A stretch of DNA of 64,000 nucleotides from DAOUJW01 sp965218945 (GTDB taxonomy: Bacteria; Chloroflexota; Dehalococcoidia; Lucifugimonadales; UBA2985): positions 992,001-1,056,000 of the forward strand of contig OZ244718.1 of assembly GCA_965218945.1 (NCBI GenBank), written 5' to 3'. The notes below the pieces were generated by a model. The model made no database searches and had not been told where the DNA came from. It worked only from the letters and a program-made list of their open reading frames with translations. Shown here piece by piece: positions 52,057 to 60,677 of the stretch (positions within the stretch are counted from its first letter, which is position 1; the number at the start of each line of letters is the position of its first letter). The position numbers and the translations under genes were made by a program.

Positions 52057-52127
52057 CAATCCTCCTTGTGAATCCTATTTTACCTGAGGACTCTACTTGC
52101 CACTGTTACTGTTTATTGGGGTAAGGT

Positions 52128-52196
52128 CAAGTAGGGTTCTTCACCCAGGGCGCGGTGGGTTCGTTGGTTGTTGTAGAATTGGAAGCTTGAGGTGGA
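52128..52196 (-). pseudogene. Fragment of another transposase
   Basis: On the minus strand SSFQFYNNQRTHRALGEEPY matches the typical C-terminal end of IS3/IS481-type integrases (FYNxxRPHxALG). The IS3 end begins exactly where it breaks off. The remaining ~140 bp to 52338 show no gene and probably contain the promoter of the next gene. Confidence 0.5.
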
Positions 52197-52338
52197 CAAC
52201 GACTTCTGTTCAGTCGCAACGAATTTTGCTAAACTAATGCACGGTATTCTGGATCGCTCTCACTTAGGAATGACCATATTTCCATCGGTAGAAGAGGATA
52301 GGGCAGCTTGGGTTCTACCGAAAAACTAGGAGACACTC

Positions 52339-55300
52339 ATGTCTTTCGACCAAGAGACATTAGACTCTATACTCCAGCGCACCGAGGACAATTTCCTGGA
52401 TTTCAAAGTTCAGCAGTACAAATTCGATACGAACTATCAGATCTCAGGTTTTGTCAAAGACATTCTGACCATGGCGAATACCCCCAGGAACGAGTCTGCC
52501 TACATTGTTATAGGAGTAGCTGAAGAGCAAGGAAGACCTACTCAGATAGTGGGCACACACGAACACATTGACCCTTCGGAGGTAGACCGGAAACTGCAGA
52601 ACAAAGTTAATGCAGTTCCCTCCGTTGAATATCACGTGGCTCAGTACAGGGGGCAGGAAATAGGCATATATGAAATCAAGATTGACCAAATGGGACCATT
52701 CGTGCCCTCCGGGGACTTCGAACGCCTCAAGGCTGGAGCGATCTATTTTCGGAGAAACTCCCAAAATGTTATTGCTATCAACAAAGAAGACATCGATCGT
52801 ATTGTTAAATGGTTCAATGGTGCCCAACTTTCAGAGGAATCTGAGTATTCCTACCTCTCGTCATGGCAACAATTTCACCGAGCGTGCGATGGGTTCGACG
52901 ACAGGCGGGCCTACATATGCGTTATAGACGAAACCGTAAAGGCAACAGACGATGATTGGAATGCCTTTGCTAAAATGACATGGGATTTAGTCGTTGACTT
53001 CGACGTCAATACTGATAAATCTGGAGCCTTCTTCAAGTCTCGCGAAGTGCTAAGTAAGATAAGGTCGTTAAAATTTACTCCTCTGGACAACGAACTACCG
53101 GTCCTAGGGCCGGGATCTTCGCTTTGGGTTGCGGCAAAGGGAGTTAGCAGTCGCCCTAGCACAATCCACGGAGATAGTTGGAGGGAGTGGCATCGAGAGA
53201 AGCTTACAGACCTGCGTAAAGCCACCGAAGCTGTTGCAAGAATCACGGACATAAAACCTATAACAATGATTGTGTTTGGCGGAGATACAAGCTTTGTCCG
53301 CACTGTTTGTGAACAAGTTGACGCCAGCTTCAGAGACAGGGTGGGATTCGTATTCGCAAGCCCAGAAATGAACAAATATCCAGAAATCATAGAGGTCTTC
53401 AATGGAACTTTTGCGCCGATAGCCTTCGGAGAAGCTTGTCGTCACCTTGGTGAGCTTCGGCGGTCTGGTTCAGAAAATACCGGAGTAGAGATCCCGAAAC
53501 TGGAAGGGGGTGTTGCACAGATTCCTCCCGAACAAGCTAGGTGGCTTGAGGAAGAATTCGATTTGGTTCACATTCCTGCTGACTCTTCACCCGAAGACAC
53601 ACAAGAAGAATTCAAAGGATTTCATCAGGGGAATCAAGTCTCGTGGTACGGATTGAATGCCGGAATAGACGTTCACAGAGATGGACTTCGGGAGATTGAA
53701 AGGCGAGTCAGAGAGGCACTTAGTGCGAGGGCAGTCCGACGCGTGAATCTGCCTCACTGGCCCGGTGCGGGAGGGTCCACTCTGGGTCGCAGATTAGCGT
53801 GGAATGTCCACACCAGCTATCCTGCTATAGTTGCACATACAGTCAATCCCAACTCAAATCTCGATCGAATTAGGTACTTGTTTGACATTTCCAACCAACC
53901 AATATTAGTAATAATTGACTCACCATCTGCTTCTAGCAATGATCTAGACCGACTATTCCATCTGGTGCGTGGTTCCAATGTGTGGGCTACGATTGTGCAC
54001 ATTGTTCGGTATTACGGCGACTCGCCGAGCAATCAGCCAACGCCTTTTTTGGACGCTATGCTTTCTACGCCAGAAGGCCTTGCTCTAGAAGAAAGACTAT
54101 CGGCACTGGTTCCTGACCGACGCGGTGCACTGCGCAGCCTTTCAGGAATTGATGACCGGCGTCGAAGGACACCCTTCAACTACGGATTAACCGCGTTTGG
54201 CAGAGACTTCCAAGGTATTGAGTCGTTTGTCAGTTCCAGACTAGACCGATGTACGGCCCACGGGCGATTAATCTGCCTGATCTCATCCTTGGTGTATCAC
54301 TATGGACAACAGAGTATCTCCCTTCAAATGTTCGCTAAACGCTTGAGAATACCCCAGTCTAGGGTAGTGACTCTATCTGATGTAGTGGATGGGGTTGTGG
54401 AGGATCTATTCGTCAACTCCAGGGGCAAGATTAGACCGATTCACGACCTCATTGCGGAGGAGATTCTTAGGCAGTTACTCGGACAGGGCTTGGCAGACGA
54501 GAACTGGAGAACAGGATTAGCCGACGCAGCGCTAACGTTGGTAGAAATCTGCGCTGAACAGGCAACGACTTCTGGAACGCAAGCTTCTGAATTGCTCCAC
54601 ACAGTGCTCTTGGACCGACGCACTGAGGATTACGACGCTGATTTCTCCAGACTATTGAGGGATATCCCTTATCCGGAGGCGAAAGAGCGGGTCTTGACCA
54701 CACTAACGGAGTTGTTTCCTTACGAGCCTCACTTTTGGGCGCACCTTGGCCGTTTCAGAAGTTTGGTGACAAGAAACCATCAATTGGCCCACGAATGTCA
54801 CAGGACCGCATTGGACTTAGCGGAGGACGACGCAACGCTGCATCACATGGCCGGAATGTCCCTGAGGGCCCAGCTATACGACTTTCTCGGCATGTACGAT
54901 TTGGATGGCAACCTTGAGCAAGACATAAGAATCTTGGTCGATGAAGCAGCCGATAGATTTGGCACTGCCAGACAACTCGACCGTAGGAACGAGCATGGAT
55001 ACATAGCCCATGTTCAGATGCTGGAGCGAGTAATCAATCACGCGGCTATACGTCAGGGATTCCGATATCAGACGCACGATTTTCTTATCAAACCTCAAAA
55101 CAGTTGGTACATGCGGCTATTGGACCAAGCCGAGGAGTTGCTCGTTGACCTGACTGTCGCTAGGGGGGGAGACTCCCCCAGCGTCTATGCGACTTCGCTT
55201 AGGAGTGCTTTAGATCGGATCTATGGCAACTACGCCAAAGCAATTGAAGGATGGACAAGCCTTCTCAATCGTGCCGACATCTATTGTCCTCCAGTCAGGA

Positions 55301-55980
55301 GAAACATAATCAACGCATTCTTGGCAGGAAAGGAGGGCGACTGGTCCTCCCTGTTGCCAAGAGATTTGCAAATCATAATTGGCCTAGCAGAGAAAAACCT
55401 GGCCGAAGAGCCAGAGTCCGATGCTAATCTCCGCCTCTGGTTCAGAGCAGCTCGACTGACAGGAGACGTAACAGTCGATCGGGCAGCGGAAACCCTGGGG
55501 CTGAGGAGGCTCAGGAGTCCGACGATCGACACCCTCTATTATCTATACATCCTCAAGTTCCTTCAGTCTGATGAGGGAGCTCTTTCGATGACAAACGAAG
55601 CTCGTGAGCTCATATCCGAATGCAGAGCAGTGTCGGTCCGAACCGCCTTTCCCAGAACACGCACGTTTGAATGGCTAGGGAGGCAATCCGGCTTAAGAGC
55701 CCTCGTGAATTTCAACGAGCTCGGTACTTACGACGACGCAAAACACTTCTGGTCTAACGACCACCTTCTCAGGAGAATCCCCGGCGTAGTGTCTCGCATC
55801 CAAAGTCCTGCGTCCGGTGAAATCGAATTGACCAACGGATTGACCGCTTTTTTTGTGCCTTCAATGGTTGGCTTGGAGGGTGGATTCGTGAGAGGATTGC
55901 ACGAAGGGCGCCAAGTCGAATTCTATTTGGGGTTTAGCTATGAGGGATTGCGGGCTTGGTCTGTCAGTGCGGCCACATGA
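52339..55980 (+). CDS. Bacterial SAMD9-like protein (AlbA_2 - P-loop NTPase - TPR - OB)
   Basis: 1,213 residues, ATG after AAACTAGGAGACACTC. The order of parts follows animal SAMD9/SAMD9L without the SAM domain. AlbA_2/Schlafen-like nucleic-acid-binding domain (about 5-165; TEDNFLDFKVQQYKF, YIVIGVAE). A SIR2-like or alpha/beta region (about 190-430). A bridge FHQGNQVSWYGLNAG followed by HRDGLREIERRV. A P-loop WPGAGGSTLGRRLAW (475-484) with acidic strand PILVIIDS. IRPIHDLIAEEIL after a winged-helix-like part. Helical TPR-like repeats (about 750-1110). A C-terminal OB-like domain ending VEFYLGFSYEGLRAWSV. SAMD9 restricts poxviruses and cleaves tRNA-Phe through its AlbA_2 domain; an analogous antiphage role here is inference. 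Confidence 0.8.
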   Translation: MSFDQETLDSILQRTEDNFLDFKVQQYKFDTNYQISGFVKDILTMANTPRNESAYIVIGVAEEQGRPTQIVGTHEHIDPSEVDRKLQNKVNAVPSVEYHVAQYRGQEIGIYEIKIDQMGPFVPSGDFERLKAGAIYFRRNSQNVIAINKEDIDRIVKWFNGAQLSEESEYSYLSSWQQFHRACDGFDDRRAYICVIDETVKATDDDWNAFAKMTWDLVVDFDVNTDKSGAFFKSREVLSKIRSLKFTPLDNELPVLGPGSSLWVAAKGVSSRPSTIHGDSWREWHREKLTDLRKATEAVARITDIKPITMIVFGGDTSFVRTVCEQVDASFRDRVGFVFASPEMNKYPEIIEVFNGTFAPIAFGEACRHLGELRRSGSENTGVEIPKLEGGVAQIPPEQARWLEEEFDLVHIPADSSPEDTQEEFKGFHQGNQVSWYGLNAGIDVHRDGLREIERRVREALSARAVRRVNLPHWPGAGGSTLGRRLAWNVHTSYPAIVAHTVNPNSNLDRIRYLFDISNQPILVIIDSPSASSNDLDRLFHLVRGSNVWATIVHIVRYYGDSPSNQPTPFLDAMLSTPEGLALEERLSALVPDRRGALRSLSGIDDRRRRTPFNYGLTAFGRDFQGIESFVSSRLDRCTAHGRLICLISSLVYHYGQQSISLQMFAKRLRIPQSRVVTLSDVVDGVVEDLFVNSRGKIRPIHDLIAEEILRQLLGQGLADENWRTGLADAALTLVEICAEQATTSGTQASELLHTVLLDRRTEDYDADFSRLLRDIPYPEAKERVLTTLTELFPYEPHFWAHLGRFRSLVTRNHQLAHECHRTALDLAEDDATLHHMAGMSLRAQLYDFLGMYDLDGNLEQDIRILVDEAADRFGTARQLDRRNEHGYIAHVQMLERVINHAAIRQGFRYQTHDFLIKPQNSWYMRLLDQAEELLVDLTVARGGDSPSVYATSLRSALDRIYGNYAKAIEGWTSLLNRADIYCPPVRRNIINAFLAGKEGDWSSLLPRDLQIIIGLAEKNLAEEPESDANLRLWFRAARLTGDVTVDRAAETLGLRRLRSPTIDTLYYLYILKFLQSDEGALSMTNEARELISECRAVSVRTAFPRTRTFEWLGRQSGLRALVNFNELGTYDDAKHFWSNDHLLRRIPGVVSRIQSPASGEIELTNGLTAFFVPSMVGLEGGFVRGLHEGRQVEFYLGFSYEGLRAWSVSAAT

Positions 55981-56020
55981 AATCACAACAGCCACAGCCT
56001 GACTTGACCTTACTCCCTCT

Positions 56021-56046
56021 TGTCCCATTATCGCTGATGGCCTACA
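56021..56046 (-). repeat. Inverted-repeat end D (right end of second cargo segment)
   Basis: On the minus strand TGTAGGCCATCAGCGATA followed by ATGGGACA, 40 bp after the SAMD9-like stop codon. An IS3-like end fragment (TGACCTTACTCCC, 56004-56016) lies directly inside it. Confidence 0.6.
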
Positions 56047-56101
56047 AACAACGGCACTGAAGTCATTGCTAGGATAGTTTGATCTTGCGAAACGAGGAAT
56101 T

Positions 56102-56124
56102 CCTCGCCTCTAAACTAGGCGAGG
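56102..56124 (+). promoter_or_regulatory. Hairpin upstream of the GNAT-PIN gene
   Basis: A perfect 7-bp stem CCTCGCC/GGCGAGG with a 9-nt loop, about 125 bp before the ATG at 56249 and next to the palindrome GAGGAATTCCTC. No T-run follows, so it is more likely an operator or leader structure than a terminator. Confidence 0.35.
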
Positions 56125-56248
56125 ACGTCGACAGTCCCACTTGCAACTTCGCCGAGTTTCCCGTTGGCTTCGGATGCCGAGAGGCGGGATATTACTTCAC
56201 TTGGACAATCCTAGTAGCGACGGATGAAGTGGGAGGATAGAGAACTCT

Positions 56249-58294
56249 ATGGCTGACCCTCAACGAATAAAGGAGCCCGCTACAACGATCTCCTTATTGA
56301 CTATTCACGACATCGACGCTGTCGACGAGCTGATGAAGCGTTACGGCAGCACACTTGGCTTTCTTCCACGCGCCGCCCTTGAAGACTATCTTCAAAAGGA
56401 AGGCGTTCTGGGAGCTAGGACTCAGGACGGTCGACTCGTCGGCTACCTCATGTACGCAGCCAACCGCGACCGATTCCGTATTGCGCAACTCTGCGTATCG
56501 GAGGCCCGCAGGGGCCGGGGCGTCGCGAGGCAGCTTCTAGAAGCTCTGAAGGCGTCCACTACCACCCAAAAGGCCATAACGCTCAGGTGTCGTAACGATT
56601 TCTTAGCGCATGGGATGTGGCCGACGCTAGGGTTCGTGCCCATAGATGAAAGCCCCGGCCGGTCGAAGGAAGGGCACCTTCTAACTCTCTGGCGTCTTCA
56701 AATGGCACCCCACGATCAGTTAGAGCTCTTCCGAGCCAATATGTCCGATGCCGTCCTAGATGCCGTTATTGACGCTCAGATATTTTTTGATTTTGATAGA
56801 CCGGATAGCGACGTCACACAGCCATCGAAGGCCCTGATTTCAGACCTTTTCGTCGATTCGGTGAATCTCTGGTTCACCGATGAGCTCCTCAGTGAAATCA
56901 ATCGCAACCATAGCGCATCCCAACGGGAAGAGGCGAGAACTCGAGCCAGACAGTTCTTTGAGCTGAAGCATCATCCACTCTTGGTCGATAGCTTTGTCGC
57001 AAAGCTCAAGCAGGTCTTGCCTAGCCGGAAAGCGAATCAGCTATCGGACATCATGCATCTGGCGAAGACCGCCGCCTCAGAGGTCGGTACTTTCGTGACC
57101 AGAGACCGAGAGCTCCTGAATAGAGCTCCCCGGATCGATCAGGCCGTACATGTGCGCGTACTATCCCCGACTGGGCTGATCGTCAAGCTACGTGAACTCT
57201 CCGAGAAACAACCGTACGTGCCCGACTATGTGTCTGGTCCCGGTCTGTCGTGGCGCCGCCTGACATCCGAAGAACTCTGGGCCTTTCCATTCGACCACTT
57301 TCTCCAACATGGAGAACGTCCCAGAGAACTCCAAACGAAAGTCGACTCACTTCTTTCTGATACCACCCGTAGGACTGAAGTTGAAGTCCTCTGGTCCAGT
57401 AGCGAGCCAATCGCTCTTAGAGGTCTTGCGTATGGCTCGCCGGGGACCCTCACTGTATCCTTATGCAGAGTGACCAACTTTAATCGGTCCTCGGCGATTA
57501 AGCTCTTTCCAATGTCGGACCTCATCAACAGGGCCGTCACGAAAGGCCTTGATATGGTGAGGGTAGAGGATGCCGCAGTTCCGCTCGATCTACTACCCGC
57601 CCTTTCGGAAATGGGATTCACGCGATGCGGCGGCGGTTTCGTCCGTTTTTGCTTTCCGCGCCATTTAGAACAAGAAGCAGCTTTGTCCAGGATTGCCGGA
57701 TTGTTGCCAGATTGCGCGGACAACTACGAGGATATGTCGGGACTTGATCTCGAACGGTCCTGTTCGCCTCTGCTTTCCGACGCGGCTCAGAACTACTTCC
57801 TGATATCGATCAGGCCAAGTTACGCCCGCAACCTCGTTGACAGGCACCTATCGTCATCCGATATGTTCGGAGGAGACCCAGATGTGCTCCTTCGTTGGAG
57901 CAACGTGTACTATCGAGCGGCGACTCAGCACAAGATGCTGACGGCACCCGGGCGAATACTGTGGTATGTCAGCGGAACTTCAAAAGAGATTGCGGCCGTA
58001 TCTCATCTTGACGAAGTAGTGCTTGATAGGCCTAAGGATCTCTTCCGAAAATTTGGGAGGTACGGAACGTTCGAGTGGAGGGACCTCTACGAGACATGCG
58101 GTGGCGACATATCGAAGAAGGTCATGGCCTTGCTATTCTCACACACCCTTGCTCTTCGGAGACGGGTCCCTCTGGACGAACTTTGGAAGGTGTTCGAAGA
58201 GGATGGAGTTGCTCGAACGCTGCAATCGCCTAGGAAAATACAGCCCGGCACGTTTCGAAAGCTATTCAAACTAGGATACCCGGAGCAATCATGA
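56249..58294 (+). CDS. GNAT acetyltransferase - PIN fusion protein
   Basis: 681 residues, ATG with GGGAGGATAG upstream. Residues about 15-150 are a GNAT domain (acetyl-CoA loop LCVSEARRGRGVARQLLEAL). Residues about 165-320 look like a PIN nuclease (FFDFDRPDSD, LFVDSVNLWFTDELLSEINR, LAKTAASEVGTFVTRDRELL). The C-terminal ~350 residues repeat GNAT/ASCH-like traits (MVRVEDAAVPLDLLPALSEMGF, then ILWYVSGTSKEIAAVSHLDEVV). The following ASCH gene overlaps by ATGA, so the two work together. Such fusions have been predicted to be RNA-targeting toxins or stress modules; no function is established to my knowledge. Confidence 0.7.
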   Translation: MADPQRIKEPATTISLLTIHDIDAVDELMKRYGSTLGFLPRAALEDYLQKEGVLGARTQDGRLVGYLMYAANRDRFRIAQLCVSEARRGRGVARQLLEALKASTTTQKAITLRCRNDFLAHGMWPTLGFVPIDESPGRSKEGHLLTLWRLQMAPHDQLELFRANMSDAVLDAVIDAQIFFDFDRPDSDVTQPSKALISDLFVDSVNLWFTDELLSEINRNHSASQREEARTRARQFFELKHHPLLVDSFVAKLKQVLPSRKANQLSDIMHLAKTAASEVGTFVTRDRELLNRAPRIDQAVHVRVLSPTGLIVKLRELSEKQPYVPDYVSGPGLSWRRLTSEELWAFPFDHFLQHGERPRELQTKVDSLLSDTTRRTEVEVLWSSSEPIALRGLAYGSPGTLTVSLCRVTNFNRSSAIKLFPMSDLINRAVTKGLDMVRVEDAAVPLDLLPALSEMGFTRCGGGFVRFCFPRHLEQEAALSRIAGLLPDCADNYEDMSGLDLERSCSPLLSDAAQNYFLISIRPSYARNLVDRHLSSSDMFGGDPDVLLRWSNVYYRAATQHKMLTAPGRILWYVSGTSKEIAAVSHLDEVVLDRPKDLFRKFGRYGTFEWRDLYETCGGDISKKVMALLFSHTLALRRRVPLDELWKVFEEDGVARTLQSPRKIQPGTFRKLFKLGYPEQS

Positions 58295-58938
58295 GTGAAT
58301 CACCGAAACCCCTGCTTCTCTCACTGAAACCCCGGTACGCAGACCTGATATTTGAGGGCGTTAAGAAAGCCGAGCTTCGGAGGCGAGTTCTGGTGCAGAT
58401 GGAGGGGCGCGACGTGTTCGTGTACGTTACTAGTCCGATCATGCAATTGCGCGGAGGTTTCCGCGTCGGAGAGGTATGGACAGGGACGCCGCAGGATATC
58501 TGGAAGAGGTTATCCGAATGGGCTGGTGTCAACAAAGATGACTTCGACGCCTACTACGCAGGGCAGTCTATAGCGTATGCTCTGGAGATAACCGATGTCT
58601 GGGAATTTGCAAACCCGCCAGGACTTAGCATATTGAGGAGCCGGTTTGACAACTTCATCGTCCCACAATCTTGGCGGTACGTAAAACCCGAAGAGCATCA
58701 ATCTTTCCGCAAGATGGAGCGTGCAATAGAAACCGAGAATTGTGCCCGAGAGCCTGACCGCACTGGTCGTGAGCAAGCTCCACCAAGGATGATCTACTCA
58801 AACCCCGATGAAAGCTTGGCGGCTATCAAGGCAACGGCCACCGCTCCCCGGTTCGGCCTGTCCGGACACAGGGAATTCCCAGTAGGCGGCAGCCCGGGCA
58901 AGGGTGAGCATTGCGCTACTCTCGGCGATGCGGGATGA
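58291..58938 (+). CDS. ASCH-domain protein
   Basis: 215 residues. The first ~150 form an ASCH (PUA-like) fold: LLLSLKPRYADLIFEGVKKAELRRR is the conserved ligand-binding start, then VFVYVTSPIMQLRGGFRVGEV and YALEITDVWEF. ASCH domains bind or cleave RNA or modified nucleosides. The C-terminal ~65 residues are Pro/Gly-rich and probably disordered or read-through. Translationally coupled to the GNAT-PIN gene. Confidence 0.8.
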   Translation: MSESPKPLLLSLKPRYADLIFEGVKKAELRRRVLVQMEGRDVFVYVTSPIMQLRGGFRVGEVWTGTPQDIWKRLSEWAGVNKDDFDAYYAGQSIAYALEITDVWEFANPPGLSILRSRFDNFIVPQSWRYVKPEEHQSFRKMERAIETENCAREPDRTGREQAPPRMIYSNPDESLAAIKATATAPRFGLSGHREFPVGGSPGKGEHCATLGDAG

Positions 58939-59004
58939 CCTGCTTCGCCTTTAGGAAGCTGCCGAGTCGACTCAGGCTGATAGCGAATGGATGCCTGATG
59001 GTAG

Positions 59005-60537
59005 ATGTATATGCCAACAACCACTGGAGATAACGCTTTGAATCGTGAAGGGCCTCAGTACGTGTGCCATGCCTGCATTGGCGACAAGTTTCTAGCCAAA
59101 CAGGTGGAGAAAGAAGGTGCCCGAGAGGAGTGCACCTATTGCCGCGCGACGAATACTGCGTTTACCCTAGCGGATCTGTCCCACCGCATCCATCGCGTGC
59201 TGGAAGAGCATTTCGAACTCACCTCGCAGGACGACCTCCCGGAGCCATTTGGGCAAGGCTCGGACGACGCTGAAACCGTCATAAAGAAAGTCGCTGGCCT
59301 TGGACAAGCCATCGCGGCGGACGTGAGGGAATATTTGTTCAACACGCAAGGCAGGACGGTAAACGTCGCGGCAGGCGAAGAAAACCCCTACCACCACGGG
59401 ATGCCATATGACGAACGTAAGGCTGACACCTCAGACCTCCGCTCAGCCTGGTGGGACTTCAAGGAAGAAATCCGTTCTCGTGCCCGGTTTTTCGGGGCCA
59501 CCACTGTTGCCACATTAGACAGGGTATTCAAGAACCTGGCTTCCCTCGAAACCGCCTGGGGCAAACCAGTTGTTCGTGTAATAGAGCCGGGCGACAGGGA
59601 TAGCTCTTTCTGGCGAGCTCGGACAGCGCATTCGGAGCCGGAAATTAGGTCCATTCTCGAATCCTTGAGTAGTCAACTCGGTGCTCCCCCTTCAGAGAAG
59701 GCTGCCGCTGGCCGAATGAACGCTGAGGGTATTCCCGTCTTCTACGGTGCCTTAGAAGAGGAAACATGCGTATCAGAGGTTCGTGCCCCTGTGGGGAGCA
59801 TCGTGGTGCTTGTGAAGTTCGACCTGTTGAACCCGATCCGGGTCCTCGATCTTAATGCGCTGTCGATCGTGTATTCCGACTTAAGTCACTTTGATCCCGA
59901 TTACATTGAAAAACGAAGCCGAGAGAGGTTCCTGAAGGTATTGGTTGGAGAAATGAGCAGGCCTGTCATGCCACATGAGGAGCCTCGAGAATATATCGCA
60001 ACTCAGATAGTGTCCGAGTATTTGGCCAACCGGGTCGAACCTCGCCTCCATGGGATCATCTTCAGTTCAGCCCAGACCGGAGGGGGCGGACACAACATAG
60101 TTCTGTTTAACGGTGCCCATAGTGTTGAGGCTGATGGACCCGGTCCCGGTTTTCGAGTCACGATACCGATACGGCCGGGAATTCCACAGCCAGGAACCGA
60201 ATTGAGCAAGGATTCACTCATCCAAGCTGAACCCCAGAGAGCAACTACTGGAACTGAATCGCGTGTTGAAGATTCAACGACCGTTGAGCCGGAAACCCAA
60301 GGTAATCACGGGGAAAGCATACTTAGGCTCGACCCGCAAAGTCTGAAGGTTCTCGGAATGACTGGGGTCAAGTATACATCCAATCTCCTTCCCCTAAACC
60401 GTGATCACCGTGTGTCGGCTCGCACCATTAGGTTTCATTTTGATGTGTCGACACCCAAAGTTACTATCTTTCGCCGGAATCAAGACAAAGATCAGGAAAC
60501 GGGGCGGGAGTCGATAGAGGTGGCCCCGGAAAGTTAG
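59005..60537 (+). CDS. HEPN/RES N-terminal and RES-domain protein (NAD+-degrading toxin family)
   Basis: 510 codons as drawn; a TTG at 59038 with TGGAGAT upstream gives a better N-terminus (MNREGPQYVCHACIGDKFL) and 499 residues. The N-terminus has a zinc-like CxxC pair (CHAC...CTYC) and a helical HEPN/RES-associated domain to about 150. The RES domain follows (about 195-370): FWRARTAH, RMNAEGIPVFYGALEEETCVSEVRAP, VLDLNAL. RES toxins degrade NAD+. Normally an Xre-type antitoxin gene lies next to it; none is visible here. The C-terminal ~130 residues are of unknown fold. Confidence 0.8.
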   Translation: MYMPTTTGDNALNREGPQYVCHACIGDKFLAKQVEKEGAREECTYCRATNTAFTLADLSHRIHRVLEEHFELTSQDDLPEPFGQGSDDAETVIKKVAGLGQAIAADVREYLFNTQGRTVNVAAGEENPYHHGMPYDERKADTSDLRSAWWDFKEEIRSRARFFGATTVATLDRVFKNLASLETAWGKPVVRVIEPGDRDSSFWRARTAHSEPEIRSILESLSSQLGAPPSEKAAAGRMNAEGIPVFYGALEEETCVSEVRAPVGSIVVLVKFDLLNPIRVLDLNALSIVYSDLSHFDPDYIEKRSRERFLKVLVGEMSRPVMPHEEPREYIATQIVSEYLANRVEPRLHGIIFSSAQTGGGGHNIVLFNGAHSVEADGPGPGFRVTIPIRPGIPQPGTELSKDSLIQAEPQRATTGTESRVEDSTTVEPETQGNHGESILRLDPQSLKVLGMTGVKYTSNLLPLNRDHRVSARTIRFHFDVSTPKVTIFRRNQDKDQETGRESIEVAPES

Positions 60538-60640
60538 AGAACTAGCTAACGGAGAATCCCACTCCTGAACCAATGGCAACTGTTGCTGTGGGGAAGAACT
60601 GGGAAATGTCGAAAGAACGAAGGAAGCACAGCCCGACGCT

Positions 60641-60660
60641 AAAGGGCGATGTAGCCCTTT
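60641..60660 (+). terminator. Possible bidirectional terminator
   Basis: Stem AAAGGGC / GCCCTTT with a 6-nt loop, between the converging RES gene (stop 60537) and transposase gene (stop 60678). It has A- and T-rich edges but no long T-run. Confidence 0.35.
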
Positions 60661-60677
60661 GCCTCCGTAGGGCAAAC

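Larger units (their letters stand above)
49430..52129 (-). mobile_element. IS3-family copy 2, split by IS1380 and internally deleted
   Basis: Ends TGACCTTACCCC (49430) and GGGGTAAGGTCA (ending 52129) match the IS3 copy at 22958. Its orfA start (52056, reading MARKRYTEEQMV) is separated from the rest by an IS1380 element. An internal deletion fuses orfA (...CRKHGMS) to orfB (ERKACQLTG...), so the element is dead. Confidence 0.75.
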
